Shown here: piece after piece, positions 1-8,386 of the stretch
Layout of the letters: each line of letters begins with the position of its first letter
Position numbering within the stretch: the first letter of the stretch is position 1
NCBI GenBank assembly: GCA_902478395.1
Contig: CABSKZ010000041.1
Span: 1 to 14,324, forward strand
Direction of reading: 5' to 3'
Source of the DNA: an uncultured Eubacteriales bacterium
Lineage (GTDB): Bacteria; Bacillota; Clostridia; UBA1381; UBA9506
DNA length: 14,324 nt
Notes under the pieces: generated by a model
What the model was told of the DNA's origin: nothing
The model's input: only the letters and a program-made list of their open reading frames with translations
Database searches by the model: none
Program-made: the position numbers and the translations under genes

Positions 1-1211
1 TCGAGGAATTCAACAAATATGCGGATTTGCTGACAGAGCTTTACTACAAATACAGGCCTTCCGCCAATTTAACGACTGCCGAATTTTCGGTTCTATATAA
101 CCAATGCCTGGCGTTAAGCAAAATGCACACGCAGACGGACAAGCAGATAACGGCTGCTTTTCTGGCTGACAATGCGTCTAAGATCGCATTTGATTACGAA
201 AAGTTCAGTGGTTTGTCCGATGGTGAAAAAGAAGAAATTATAGTACGTTTTCAAACGGGGGAATACTCGGAGGACGCTTTGGAGACACAATACCAGCATT
301 GGTTCTGTCTTGCGAATATCAATCAGCAGCGCGGCGGCAGCGTTTCGACCTACAGAACAGCATTGTTTGAAACACACAGAGCACTGCTCCAGCTGGATTT
401 GTCCGGATATGAGGAATCCACCAACCAGGCTGAGGTGATTCGGCTGGTGATGGAAAGCGGCTATCAGTCGATTAAGGATTTGCGGAGTGCGTTTTACGCG
501 GCTGTCTCGAAGGTGAAAGAAGATAACAAAAACAGTCATGGCGGCTCCGGTTCTGGATCCGGGTCCGGTTCGGGCGGTGGTGGAACCGCAAGCTTCATCA
601 ACTGGGATATGGACAGCACAAACGAATCTGACAACCAAGATCCCAACCAAGGTACAAACGGTATCTTTTCTGATGTCCCGGATAGCCATTGGGGGGCGTC
701 TTCCATCCATGCCCTCTGTGAGCGCGGTGTAATAAACGGCGCGGGCAACGGTAAATTCCTGCCGGATAATGCGGTTACAAGAGCGGAATTTTCCAAAATG
801 CTGGTGGGTGCGTTGTTCAGCGATTATCAGGCAGCGGGCAGGGCGGCGTTTGCGGATGTTTCTGAAAACGACTGGTTCTGCAACGCTGTCAATGCGGCGG
901 CTGAATTGGGTATCATCACCGGAAACGGCAACGGAAGTTTTCTGCCGAATGAAACGATTTCCCGTCAGGATATGGCGGTCATGCTATATAGGGCACTTAA
1001 CAAATCTGGGGCGGAAATTCGTGCGGAGGGGCTCGGCTTTGTAGACAGCAATGAAATATCTGAATATGCGAAAGAGGCAGTATCCCTGCTCGGCGGCGCA
1101 GGCATTTTAAATGGCATGGAGAACAGTTCCTTTCAACCTGACGGAGAGCTCAGCAGGGCCCAGGCGGCAAAAGCCCTTTATGAAGCGCTGCGTATAAGTT
1201 CAAAGCTGTAA
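1..1211 (+). CDS. SLH-domain cell-surface protein, 5' end cut off by window edge
   Basis: The reading frame is open from base 3 (codons for EEFNKYAD precede the TTG at 27), so the gene starts upstream and the TTG is not its real start. Counting from 27, residues about 54-92 and 120-165 are two related helical stretches (FDYEKFSG... and LDLSGYEE..., each with an aromatic-rich second helix). A pure Gly/Ser linker follows at about 172-186. Three SLH domains come next, at about 214-263, 275-324 and 338-388. SLH1 has the canonical TRAE motif; SLH2 and SLH3 have SRQD and SRAQ. SLH triplets are known to bind pyruvylated secondary cell-wall polymer, so this protein should sit on the wall with its helical part displayed. 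It is followed after 19 bases by another SLH gene, probably in the same operon. No catalytic domain is visible; what the missing N-terminus does is unknown. Confidence 0.93.
   Translation, partial: EEFNKYADLLTELYYKYRPSANLTTAEFSVLYNQCLALSKMHTQTDKQITAAFLADNASKIAFDYEKFSGLSDGEKEEIIVRFQTGEYSEDALETQYQHWFCLANINQQRGGSVSTYRTALFETHRALLQLDLSGYEESTNQAEVIRLVMESGYQSIKDLRSAFYAAVSKVKEDNKNSHGGSGSGSGSGSGGGGTASFINWDMDSTNESDNQDPNQGTNGIFSDVPDSHWGASSIHALCERGVINGAGNGKFLPDNAVTRAEFSKMLVGALFSDYQAAGRAAFADVSENDWFCNAVNAAAELGIITGNGNGSFLPNETISRQDMAVMLYRALNKSGAEIRAEGLGFVDSNEISEYAKEAVSLLGGAGILNGMENSSFQPDGELSRAQAAKALYEALRISSKL
540..584 (+). repeat. Gly/Ser-only linker-coding segment
   Basis: Fifteen consecutive Gly and Ser codons separate the helical part of the first protein from its SLH domains. 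Codons vary (ggc, ggt, gga, ggg; tcc, tct, tcg), so the tract is old or under selection at protein level, not a fresh DNA-slippage product. It should act as a flexible spacer between the wall anchor and the displayed part. Confidence 0.8.
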
Positions 1212-1214
1212 AAT

Positions 1215-1221
1215 AAGGAGG
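1215..1221 (+). promoter_or_regulatory. Ribosome binding site of the second SLH gene
   Basis: AAGGAGG lies 9 bases before the ATG at 1231 and only 3 bases after the upstream stop codon, which fits translation from a shared mRNA. An ATG-TGA start-stop pair at 1222-1227 touches the Shine-Dalgarno directly and is too close to be used. Confidence 0.8.
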
Positions 1222-1230
1222 ATGTGATAC

Positions 1231-3825
1231 ATGAAAAAATCATTCATAACGTTATTGTTGGCTTTTGTAATGCTGCTGCCGGCTCCGGCGGCCTGGGCCG
1301 AGATATCTTCCGCAGAGAGCGGAATAGAGCTAACCAAGGCCGAACAAGAAAAAATTACGCTGCTTTATAAAATTGGCGTTATCGAAAATGCAGAGGTTAA
1401 GGACGATTCTGTGACAAGAGGAGAGTTTGCTGCCTGGCTTGCCCGCCTTTCAGGCCTTGACAGCAATTTGCTTCAGGCAACCACGAGCTTTGAGGATGTT
1501 TCGGCTTCAAATAAATATGCGGGTGCAGTTACGGTAGTTTCCGCAATTGGCTGTATGAAGGGCATAAGCGAGAAGGAATTTGGTGTCAACAAGAATATTT
1601 CACGTCTGGATGCAACCGTCGCGCTTCTGAGGCTGCTGGGGTATGAGACAGTGGCAAAAAAGGAAGGCGGTTATCCGGACGGATATTCGAAATACGCCGC
1701 GTCCCTTGGGCTGAACAAGGGAATTTCCGCCGGGGAGGAAAACGATCGTATTGCCATTTTGTTGATGTGCTACAATTCTTTGACGACAGTATTCGTGGAT
1801 TCGGACGGCGAAGTCCGGAAGGATAATTTATTAATCAAAAAAGTGCATAACGTATACGAGACAAAGGGTGTTGTAACCGCGAACCGTTTTACGAAACTCG
1901 ACTCGGAAAAAGGTGCACTGAAACCGAATGAAATAGCAATAGACGGCACGATTTACATTACGGAAGATGTTTCTTTGGCAGAACACATCGGTGAATATGT
2001 TTCCTGCTATTACTCCTATAATGAGAAGGATGATGAACGCTATATTGTCTATTTGAAGGAGCTCTCCAATTTTAACGACAAGCTTGTGCTCACCCATAAG
2101 GAGATTCTTTCCGCAAAGAATAATGTCATCACGTATGAGGATGAAAAGGGAGAAACGAAAAAGGCGAATCTGCGCGGCGGCTTTGACTTCATATTGAACA
2201 ACCGTGTTGTTTTAGACAGAACAACGGCGGATTTGGAGATTGAGGACGGAGAACTTACCCTGATAGATTCCGACGGTGATGAGTTGTATGATCTGGTAAA
2301 AGCTAAAAGCATCGAGACAATGATTTTCCGCGGGGCGGATAATATAGAAGATTTAATTTATTGTAGGGAAGGAAACATACACACAAAACCTTTTGACGAT
2401 TCGTACTATTGTGAAATTATTCGTGTAAACGTAAAAGACGGTTCGCAGGAGAGCATCAGCATTGACGAGATGTCACAGGGCGACGTGCTGACGGTTTACC
2501 GTTCCAGAGACAGCAAATATTTGCTTATCTATGTATATTCCTCAGGTGTCTACGGCGTTATTGATGAAATCAACAACGAACAGGTCATTGTGGACGGCAC
2601 AGCCTACGAGCTGCCGTTAAAAACACCCCGCAGCGAACTTTCTGTCGGGGCGAAGGTGTCCTTCAGCGTCGACATGTTCGGGAGGCTGGTCTATCTGGAG
2701 AGGGAAACGGATGCCCTGGGGCCGCAGTACGGGTATTTCTTCGCATATGACGGCGCGAACGGGCTGGGAAATGCAAAGGTGAAAATCATTGTCGGGAACG
2801 ATGTCTTCATCTATTCTCTCGCGGAAAAAGTCAAGGTTGACGATGCTGCCGCCTACAGCGGCCGGGAGCTTAATAAGTGTGCCAGCCTGTTTGAAGGCGG
2901 CGCGGCGAAGCGCCAGCTCGTCCGTTACTGCTTAAACGGAAAAGACGAAGTAACTGCGTTTTATACCGCTTACGGAAATTCGGAGAACAGCATTAAGAAA
3001 ACGCCGGGTTTCGACAAAAACGTGAAAACAAATTACTATCCATGGCACAAGGTTATTGCTGAGAAATATGTAATGCCTGATGACAGCTTCTTCCTGGTAA
3101 TTCCGAATGCGAACGAGGAAGAGGCTGCAAATGAAGAACTGTACAGTATAAATTATAGCTTTGCGGATTATGTTAACAGCTGCTATCTTGAATTATACGA
3201 CGTAAACGACGATATGCAGCCTGGTGCGGTTTTACTTTATGCAAACAATTCGCTGGAGGGTTCTGTGCCAACCAACCAAAACTCGCCGGTGGGGATTGTT
3301 GTGAAAACCGCCGTAGGGGTGGACAATAATATCGTTTATCTTTGGGATGATGGGGAGACAAAGGCATACGAGGTGAACGGCGACACGATTCCGTCTCTGG
3401 AACCTTATCAGTTTGGCGATGTGGTCAGATATGAATTAAACAAGGATGGAAAGGTTGTCACATTATCTAAAATGATGGATATTGGTACAACGCCTGAAGA
3501 CACGCCGGTACCAACGCTCCATCAGGAGGGTAATATATACCATTATTTCGGAAGGGTACACAAAAAGCTGGAAGAATATCTGGTTATGATTCCAAACCGT
3601 GAAAATCCAGGCTTTGTTGATGCGGATGTGGATAAACGAGTCGTTGTCCCATCAGCGGATATCAGAAACTGTGCGGTTGTGGATATGAAGACAAAAAAGG
3701 TTGTAACCGGTTCGTATGATTCCATTTCACAGTATTTTGAAGGCGAGGAAAGCGGCGGCTGCTACATTTACACGAGCTTGTACATGTGGTATTGTACGTT
3801 TGACCTAATAATCTACAAGTTTTAA
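1231..3825 (+). CDS. Exported protein with N-terminal SLH region and repeated beta modules
   Basis: The 864-residue product starts with a Sec signal peptide (MKKSFITLLL..., predicted cleavage after AWA at residue 23). Residues about 35-190 form SLH-type repeats: VTRGEF near 63, then FEDVS at 87 leading to ISRLDA, then a more degenerate third unit ending near 190. The rest has no catalytic motif I recognise. It contains several beta-rich units that look related, at about 208-275, 441-490 and 687-749, each with the pattern G-V/I ... I/V-x-V/I-D/N-G-x-x-Y ... G-x-x-V ... R/K-x-V-x-L. The likely role is a wall-attached S-layer-like or structural/binding protein. It sits between an SLH gene and the lyase gene, with gaps of 19 and 12 bases, so co-expression is likely. 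The specific function is unknown. Confidence 0.93.
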   Translation: MKKSFITLLLAFVMLLPAPAAWAEISSAESGIELTKAEQEKITLLYKIGVIENAEVKDDSVTRGEFAAWLARLSGLDSNLLQATTSFEDVSASNKYAGAVTVVSAIGCMKGISEKEFGVNKNISRLDATVALLRLLGYETVAKKEGGYPDGYSKYAASLGLNKGISAGEENDRIAILLMCYNSLTTVFVDSDGEVRKDNLLIKKVHNVYETKGVVTANRFTKLDSEKGALKPNEIAIDGTIYITEDVSLAEHIGEYVSCYYSYNEKDDERYIVYLKELSNFNDKLVLTHKEILSAKNNVITYEDEKGETKKANLRGGFDFILNNRVVLDRTTADLEIEDGELTLIDSDGDELYDLVKAKSIETMIFRGADNIEDLIYCREGNIHTKPFDDSYYCEIIRVNVKDGSQESISIDEMSQGDVLTVYRSRDSKYLLIYVYSSGVYGVIDEINNEQVIVDGTAYELPLKTPRSELSVGAKVSFSVDMFGRLVYLERETDALGPQYGYFFAYDGANGLGNAKVKIIVGNDVFIYSLAEKVKVDDAAAYSGRELNKCASLFEGGAAKRQLVRYCLNGKDEVTAFYTAYGNSENSIKKTPGFDKNVKTNYYPWHKVIAEKYVMPDDSFFLVIPNANEEEAANEELYSINYSFADYVNSCYLELYDVNDDMQPGAVLLYANNSLEGSVPTNQNSPVGIVVKTAVGVDNNIVYLWDDGETKAYEVNGDTIPSLEPYQFGDVVRYELNKDGKVVTLSKMMDIGTTPEDTPVPTLHQEGNIYHYFGRVHKKLEEYLVMIPNRENPGFVDADVDKRVVVPSADIRNCAVVDMKTKKVVTGSYDSISQYFEGEESGGCYIYTSLYMWYCTFDLIIYKF

Positions 3826-3826
3826 A

Positions 3827-3833
3827 AAGGAGG
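3827..3833 (+). promoter_or_regulatory. Ribosome binding site that bears on the lyase start
   Basis: AAGGAGG is followed by two adjacent ATG codons, at 3838 (4 bases away) and 3841 (7 bases away). Spacing favours the second, which gives MKRILALLL. That matches the starts of the two later exported proteins (MKKRMLALML and MKKKILALIL) better than the MMK form. Confidence 0.7.
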
Positions 3834-3837
3834 CCTG

Positions 3838-6800
3838 ATGATGAAACGAATTCTAGCTCTGTTACTATGCGTCATTCTTCTGGTGGGCATTACTCCTGCC
3901 GTTCTGGCGGCAGAGACGAGTGCAGCGGCACTTTTAAATGAAACATTTGTCGATACGGCGACCAATGCCATGCCGAACTCCGCGGTGGTGTTCGGAGACG
4001 GGAGCCTGGTGCAGGCGATACCGGAAAAAAACGGGAAAATCCTTCGCATCCGTAATCAATGGGAAACCGCGCTCGTCCATTTTGGGTTCAATGTGGGTGC
4101 AAATAACAAAATTGTTATCGATACGCGCGTGAAGGTAGAAGACAACTACTCCGAAAAGGCTTTGCTCCAATATGCAAACGCTGCCACCCGTTTTTCGCTT
4201 GTCACCCGTAAAAAAAACGGCGATTTAATTGATATGAACGGCTCAAAAGTGGGAAATGTCCCTGTTAACGAGTGGGTGACGCTTTCTGCAATTTTAAATT
4301 TGGAGACGCTGCGCTATGAATTGTATGTGGACGGCGAGCTGAAGTCTCACCGCGGAGTTCTGCAAAACCCGGAGGAGATTACGAAGGTGGGCTTTACGTC
4401 AAATAATAATCCGGATAAGGAAACGACGATGTATTGCAGTTATATCCGCGTTTATACCGGAACGGAACTGGTACCTGAGGATTATTTTCCGGCTGCGGTA
4501 CTGAATAAAACAGAAAAGAAAACGAAGGCGGAGCACGCAACCGAACCGAAATATAAGCCCTCGCTGATTTTCGAGCTTGACTGCGAGAGCCAGGCAGTCG
4601 GCCAAGGTATTGTGGGTATGCCGATTTGGGATGGTACGGCTGGTATCACCCTCGACCCGGACGACGAAAATCAGTTTTATCGGCTGAATTACGAAAGGGG
4701 AACCGGCGCAATGGTGGGAGCATATTCCCAGGTGGAAAGCTACCCCTGTATGGTCGTGCAGATGGACGCCCGTGTAAACCGCAAAAGCCGTGTCGGTTGG
4801 TACATAACCTGCCGGGATAAGGCCGCGGGAGCAAATGACCTGCGGATATTCGTTATTACGCCATCCGGAAAAATAATGGCGGCAGATGAGGAAACCATCA
4901 TTTCTGACAAAGACTTAAGGGATGGCTGGGTAAACATCGCCGCGGTTATCGATTTCAGAACAAAGGAAGTCGATTATTATGTAGACGAAGAATTGGTGCT
5001 GGAAAACTTTTATTGGGGAGATATCGCAATTGCCAAGAATTTGGCCTCGACCATTTACGAGGTGCGCTGGCAGTCCAGCGCCGCGGGCATTACAGGCAAC
5101 CACTATCTCGATATCGATAATGTACTTTTCTATAAATCGATTGTACCTGTGGATAAGGATACCCTGCTCGGCGGCGGGGCTGTGATGGAAGAAACAGGGG
5201 ATACCATCGACTATACGCTCGATTCTACTCCGCTCAATCCCGATATGAAGGCGTTCCGCGCGGTGCCGGAGTCGCTGTCCATTGAGAAGAACCAAAGCTC
5301 TTACCTGACGGATTATTCCAAAACAAAGGAAACCTATAAGGATGCGATTTGTGTTGTTCCGGGGAATTCCAACGTATGGGTGAAGAACGGAAAATATGCT
5401 TCAGACTACAAATTTGTCTGGGACGGGGCGCATATTTTGGGGCCTGCGCCTACACTGGCTGCCTTTATGAACAAAACACTGGAATATAATGAGGCGGACC
5501 AGACTGCAAAGATAGGCAATATTACGGCAAAAGCGGGAGATGAATTTATCACGGTGGACGGGAAGGAATATCCTTCCGAAAGTACGGTACAGGTGATTGA
5601 CGGAATCTTGTATCTTCCGCTTCGCGAGTTTACCCGCTACGGTATGAATAAATTCTATGGGGAATCCACAAAGGGCTTCGGTGTCATCGCGCCGAATGAA
5701 AGGCCGTACCACTTTAACACCAATGCCGGCGCGGGCGCGCTTCTTTACACCGTTTCAGACTATAGCCATATGATGGCATACCTGATTCTGGACCGCTATA
5801 ACGCGGAGACCATACAGCAGATATTTGACGAACGCATTAAGGACACTCCTTACCCCCGAGTATTGACGATGAAGGAGGAAGCGCCGAAAATCAAAGCGGC
5901 AACAGAGACAGATCCGAGAATGAAGGAATTTTCAGATTTGACCTTGGCGGATGCGGAGCGCACACTCGGTCATACACTCAATATCCCCGATGTTCCGGGC
6001 GTTCAGATTAACGGCGTCCCTGGCACCTTTGTTCCCGAGCAATTATACTATGCGTACTATATGACGGGCGATCGGGCGTATATCGACAAAATTAAGGAAT
6101 TCGCAAAATATCTTGTGAACATGGAGAACTGGAACGGCAACGCACATATGCTTTCCACCTCGTGGATTTGCCTGTACCTGGCATATACTTATGATATCCT
6201 CCACGATGAACTGACACAGCAGGAAAAGGACGATATCGTGTATGCCTGCACAAACAAGGCGATTAAATATCACAGGGAATATATGTACGGATGTGACTGG
6301 AACAACTGGTCGATCATGGACTACAACTGGAATGTCATCTGTAACACGGGGCCGATGCTTGCATCGATGATATTCCTGGGCGAGGGTTATGACGACGCAC
6401 TGTTTTTGGATACCATTGAAAAAGCGCAGGTGTCCCTGGGCTACTTCATGCAGTACTTCGCGCCGGACGGCGGCGGTTGGGAATCCATGGGCTACACCAA
6501 CTATCTTTTGAGCTACATGACGCTGCTGCTGGACGGTGTTTGCAACTATTTTGGTGAAGATCTGGGCCTTCTGCAATATCCGGGGCTTGATAAAGTCGGC
6601 AACTTTTTGGTGAATGCAACAGCGAAGGAACACAGCTGGGCGATTCATAATGATACGGATACGACGCCTGCCTGTACAGCGCTTTCTATGTGGTTCACCA
6701 AGCATTTCCAGGACTATGAGGGGCAGCAACGTAACATTGACCAGCTTTATAAGAATATGCCACAGTATTATATCAACGGCTTCACGATGATGAAAAACTA

Positions 6801-8304
6801 TATGCCGAATCCACCGGAGGTGAACTATTCTGCGCCGCTGGATATCAATTACCGTGGACTGGAACTCGGCGCGAGCCGCGACGCATGGGGCGAGAGCCAG
6901 CAAACCTTCATGGGCGTTCACGGAGGATATAACAACGACGCCGGTGAACAGGTGGACATGGGGAACTTCTTCTTTGAGGCAAACGGTAAGATATTTGCGG
7001 ACGACACAGGCCGTGAGGATTATGCACTTCAGGGCAGTTGCTATACGGAACGCGCGGAGGGACATAACGTTTGGGTGGTCAATCCTGATGAGGGAGACGG
7101 ACAGAATAAAATTGCGAAAGGCACAGTGAAACTTGAAGCCAACAAACCAAAGGGGGTTATTTATAGCATTGACCTTCTCCCGGCGTATTACGGTATGGTA
7201 AAAGGAGCAAAGCGGGCCTACATGCTCTCAGAGGACCGGAAGATATTTACGGTCCAGGATGAAATTGTGCCGCTCGAAGGCTCGAATGAGTTCTACTGGT
7301 TCTGGCATACACCGTCGGAAATTGAAATTGATGAAGAAAATAATATGGTCATACTTACGCAAGAAGGGAAAAAGTGCGCGGTATATTTCGATTCCAACGT
7401 CGAATTTACAATTTCCAAACAGGATAAGCTGGAGCCGCTGCCGCGTTCCCCAAAAATTGCCGGACAATTGCAGCAGAGACAGGCGTTGAAGCAGAAGAAG
7501 ATTGTCATAAACTTTTTCAGCGAAGGGGAACCGGTTACCTTTCGTGCGGTGGCGGTCCCTTACGGACAGAAATGGGAGCGCACCGAAATCAAGCCATTTG
7601 CAGAATGGACGATTCCGGATGGCTCCATTACAGAGGGCTACGACGATGCGGATATGATTTACCTGAACGGCCAGCCGGTGGAGGGCTTTAAGCCCAATGT
7701 ATATGATTACACGGTTTACTACCCCGGTTATTACGATGCACCGGAGGTTACGGTGGATACAAAGGGCACTGTGACGGAAATTATCCCCGCAACAGAAGAC
7801 AATAATACATTGGTAGTGAGAGTAGAGAGCTCTTCGAACCCCGGCAACTTCCGAACCTATACGATTACACTCCAGAGCAACGCCTGTGTTGGCCTGCCGG
7901 AAGATGGAGAACAGATTCCGATTGTGGGCGCCGCGGCGAGCGACAGCGACGGAAACGTTCCTGCGGGCGCAATCGACGACAATATGGATACACGCTGGTC
8001 CTCCGCCAACGACCAGTGGATTACCTTTGATTTGGGTGAAATGAAAGAGTTCAACACGTTTGCTATGGCGTTGTACGGAGGGGACGGAAGAAAGCTGGAT
8101 TACGAGATTTATGTTTCCGAGGACAACGAGACCTTTACCCTGGCGGCGGACGACCTGCTCTCGAGCGGCGTACTCAGCGGCTGGGAGTATACGCAGTTTA
8201 AACGGGTGAAGGCGAGATATGTGAGGCTAAACTGCCACGGATCGACAATCGTTCCCTACAACAGCATTTTGGAAGCGAGGATTTATAACGTACCCGAAAA
8301 GTAA
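3838..8304 (+). CDS. Secreted multidomain heparinase II/III-type polysaccharide lyase with CBM32-like C-terminus
   Basis: The 1488-residue protein has a signal peptide (cleavage near residue 24-25; 3841 may be the true start). Two concanavalin/LamG-like beta domains lie at about 32-207 and 242-436. A copper-amine-oxidase-N-like stalk domain lies at about 541-618 (TVQVIDGILYLPLREF). An alpha-helical toroid-like region follows from about 650 to 985, with NNWSIMDYNWNVICNTG at 822-838 and GGGWESMGYTNY at 878-889, then a beta-sandwich from about 1007 with MGVHGGYNND at 1025-1034 and ADDTG at 1054-1058. That order matches heparinase II/III-superfamily lyases, which cleave uronic-acid polysaccharides by beta-elimination; Tyr886 or Tyr889 and His1028 are candidate active-site or metal residues. 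A small beta domain (NVYDYTVYYPG, 1287-1297) and an F5/8 type C/CBM32-like domain (1362-1488, TRWSS at 1385) end the protein. There is no SLH or LPXTG anchor. The substrate (alginate-, glycosaminoglycan- or pectin-like) cannot be told from sequence. Confidence 0.9.
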   Translation: MMKRILALLLCVILLVGITPAVLAAETSAAALLNETFVDTATNAMPNSAVVFGDGSLVQAIPEKNGKILRIRNQWETALVHFGFNVGANNKIVIDTRVKVEDNYSEKALLQYANAATRFSLVTRKKNGDLIDMNGSKVGNVPVNEWVTLSAILNLETLRYELYVDGELKSHRGVLQNPEEITKVGFTSNNNPDKETTMYCSYIRVYTGTELVPEDYFPAAVLNKTEKKTKAEHATEPKYKPSLIFELDCESQAVGQGIVGMPIWDGTAGITLDPDDENQFYRLNYERGTGAMVGAYSQVESYPCMVVQMDARVNRKSRVGWYITCRDKAAGANDLRIFVITPSGKIMAADEETIISDKDLRDGWVNIAAVIDFRTKEVDYYVDEELVLENFYWGDIAIAKNLASTIYEVRWQSSAAGITGNHYLDIDNVLFYKSIVPVDKDTLLGGGAVMEETGDTIDYTLDSTPLNPDMKAFRAVPESLSIEKNQSSYLTDYSKTKETYKDAICVVPGNSNVWVKNGKYASDYKFVWDGAHILGPAPTLAAFMNKTLEYNEADQTAKIGNITAKAGDEFITVDGKEYPSESTVQVIDGILYLPLREFTRYGMNKFYGESTKGFGVIAPNERPYHFNTNAGAGALLYTVSDYSHMMAYLILDRYNAETIQQIFDERIKDTPYPRVLTMKEEAPKIKAATETDPRMKEFSDLTLADAERTLGHTLNIPDVPGVQINGVPGTFVPEQLYYAYYMTGDRAYIDKIKEFAKYLVNMENWNGNAHMLSTSWICLYLAYTYDILHDELTQQEKDDIVYACTNKAIKYHREYMYGCDWNNWSIMDYNWNVICNTGPMLASMIFLGEGYDDALFLDTIEKAQVSLGYFMQYFAPDGGGWESMGYTNYLLSYMTLLLDGVCNYFGEDLGLLQYPGLDKVGNFLVNATAKEHSWAIHNDTDTTPACTALSMWFTKHFQDYEGQQRNIDQLYKNMPQYYINGFTMMKNYMPNPPEVNYSAPLDINYRGLELGASRDAWGESQQTFMGVHGGYNNDAGEQVDMGNFFFEANGKIFADDTGREDYALQGSCYTERAEGHNVWVVNPDEGDGQNKIAKGTVKLEANKPKGVIYSIDLLPAYYGMVKGAKRAYMLSEDRKIFTVQDEIVPLEGSNEFYWFWHTPSEIEIDEENNMVILTQEGKKCAVYFDSNVEFTISKQDKLEPLPRSPKIAGQLQQRQALKQKKIVINFFSEGEPVTFRAVAVPYGQKWERTEIKPFAEWTIPDGSITEGYDDADMIYLNGQPVEGFKPNVYDYTVYYPGYYDAPEVTVDTKGTVTEIIPATEDNNTLVVRVESSSNPGNFRTYTITLQSNACVGLPEDGEQIPIVGAAASDSDGNVPAGAIDDNMDTRWSSANDQWITFDLGEMKEFNTFAMALYGGDGRKLDYEIYVSEDNETFTLAADDLLSSGVLSGWEYTQFKRVKARYVRLNCHGSTIVPYNSILEARIYNVPEK

Positions 8305-8316
8305 GAACCCAGAAAA

Positions 8317-8350
8317 GTTCCGCGGGGAGCATTTTTGCTCCCCGCAGAAC
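8317..8350. terminator. Strong hairpin after the lyase gene; U-tract only on the minus strand
   Basis: Arms 8317-8330 and 8337-8350 pair over 13 of 14 positions (a single C/A mismatch at 8321/8346) around a 6-base loop; the inner nine G/C-rich pairs are perfect. The hairpin begins 12 bases after the lyase stop codon. On the plus strand no T-run follows. Read on the minus strand the stem is followed by TTTTCT, so it resembles an intrinsic terminator for antisense transcription. On the plus strand it may instead act as a partial terminator or an mRNA 3'-end stabiliser. The hairpin is seen directly; its role is inferred. Confidence 0.5.
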
Positions 8351-8373
8351 GAAAGGCAACCTATTTAAAAGTC

Positions 8374-8378
8374 AGGAG
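8374..8378 (+). promoter_or_regulatory. Ribosome binding site of the first twin-LamG gene
   Basis: AGGAG lies 8 bases before the ATG at 8387. No convincing -35/-10 pair is visible in the 36 bases between the hairpin and this site, so the gene may depend on read-through or on a promoter inside the lyase gene. Confidence 0.7.
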
Positions 8379-8386
8379 TGTGAACG

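Noticed and set aside
6043..7065. Long minus-strand open frame (340 codons) opposite the lyase core
   Set aside because: It lies wholly inside a well-supported plus-strand gene with clear domain motifs, its translation resembles no protein I know, and it fits the antisense shadow of biased codon use.
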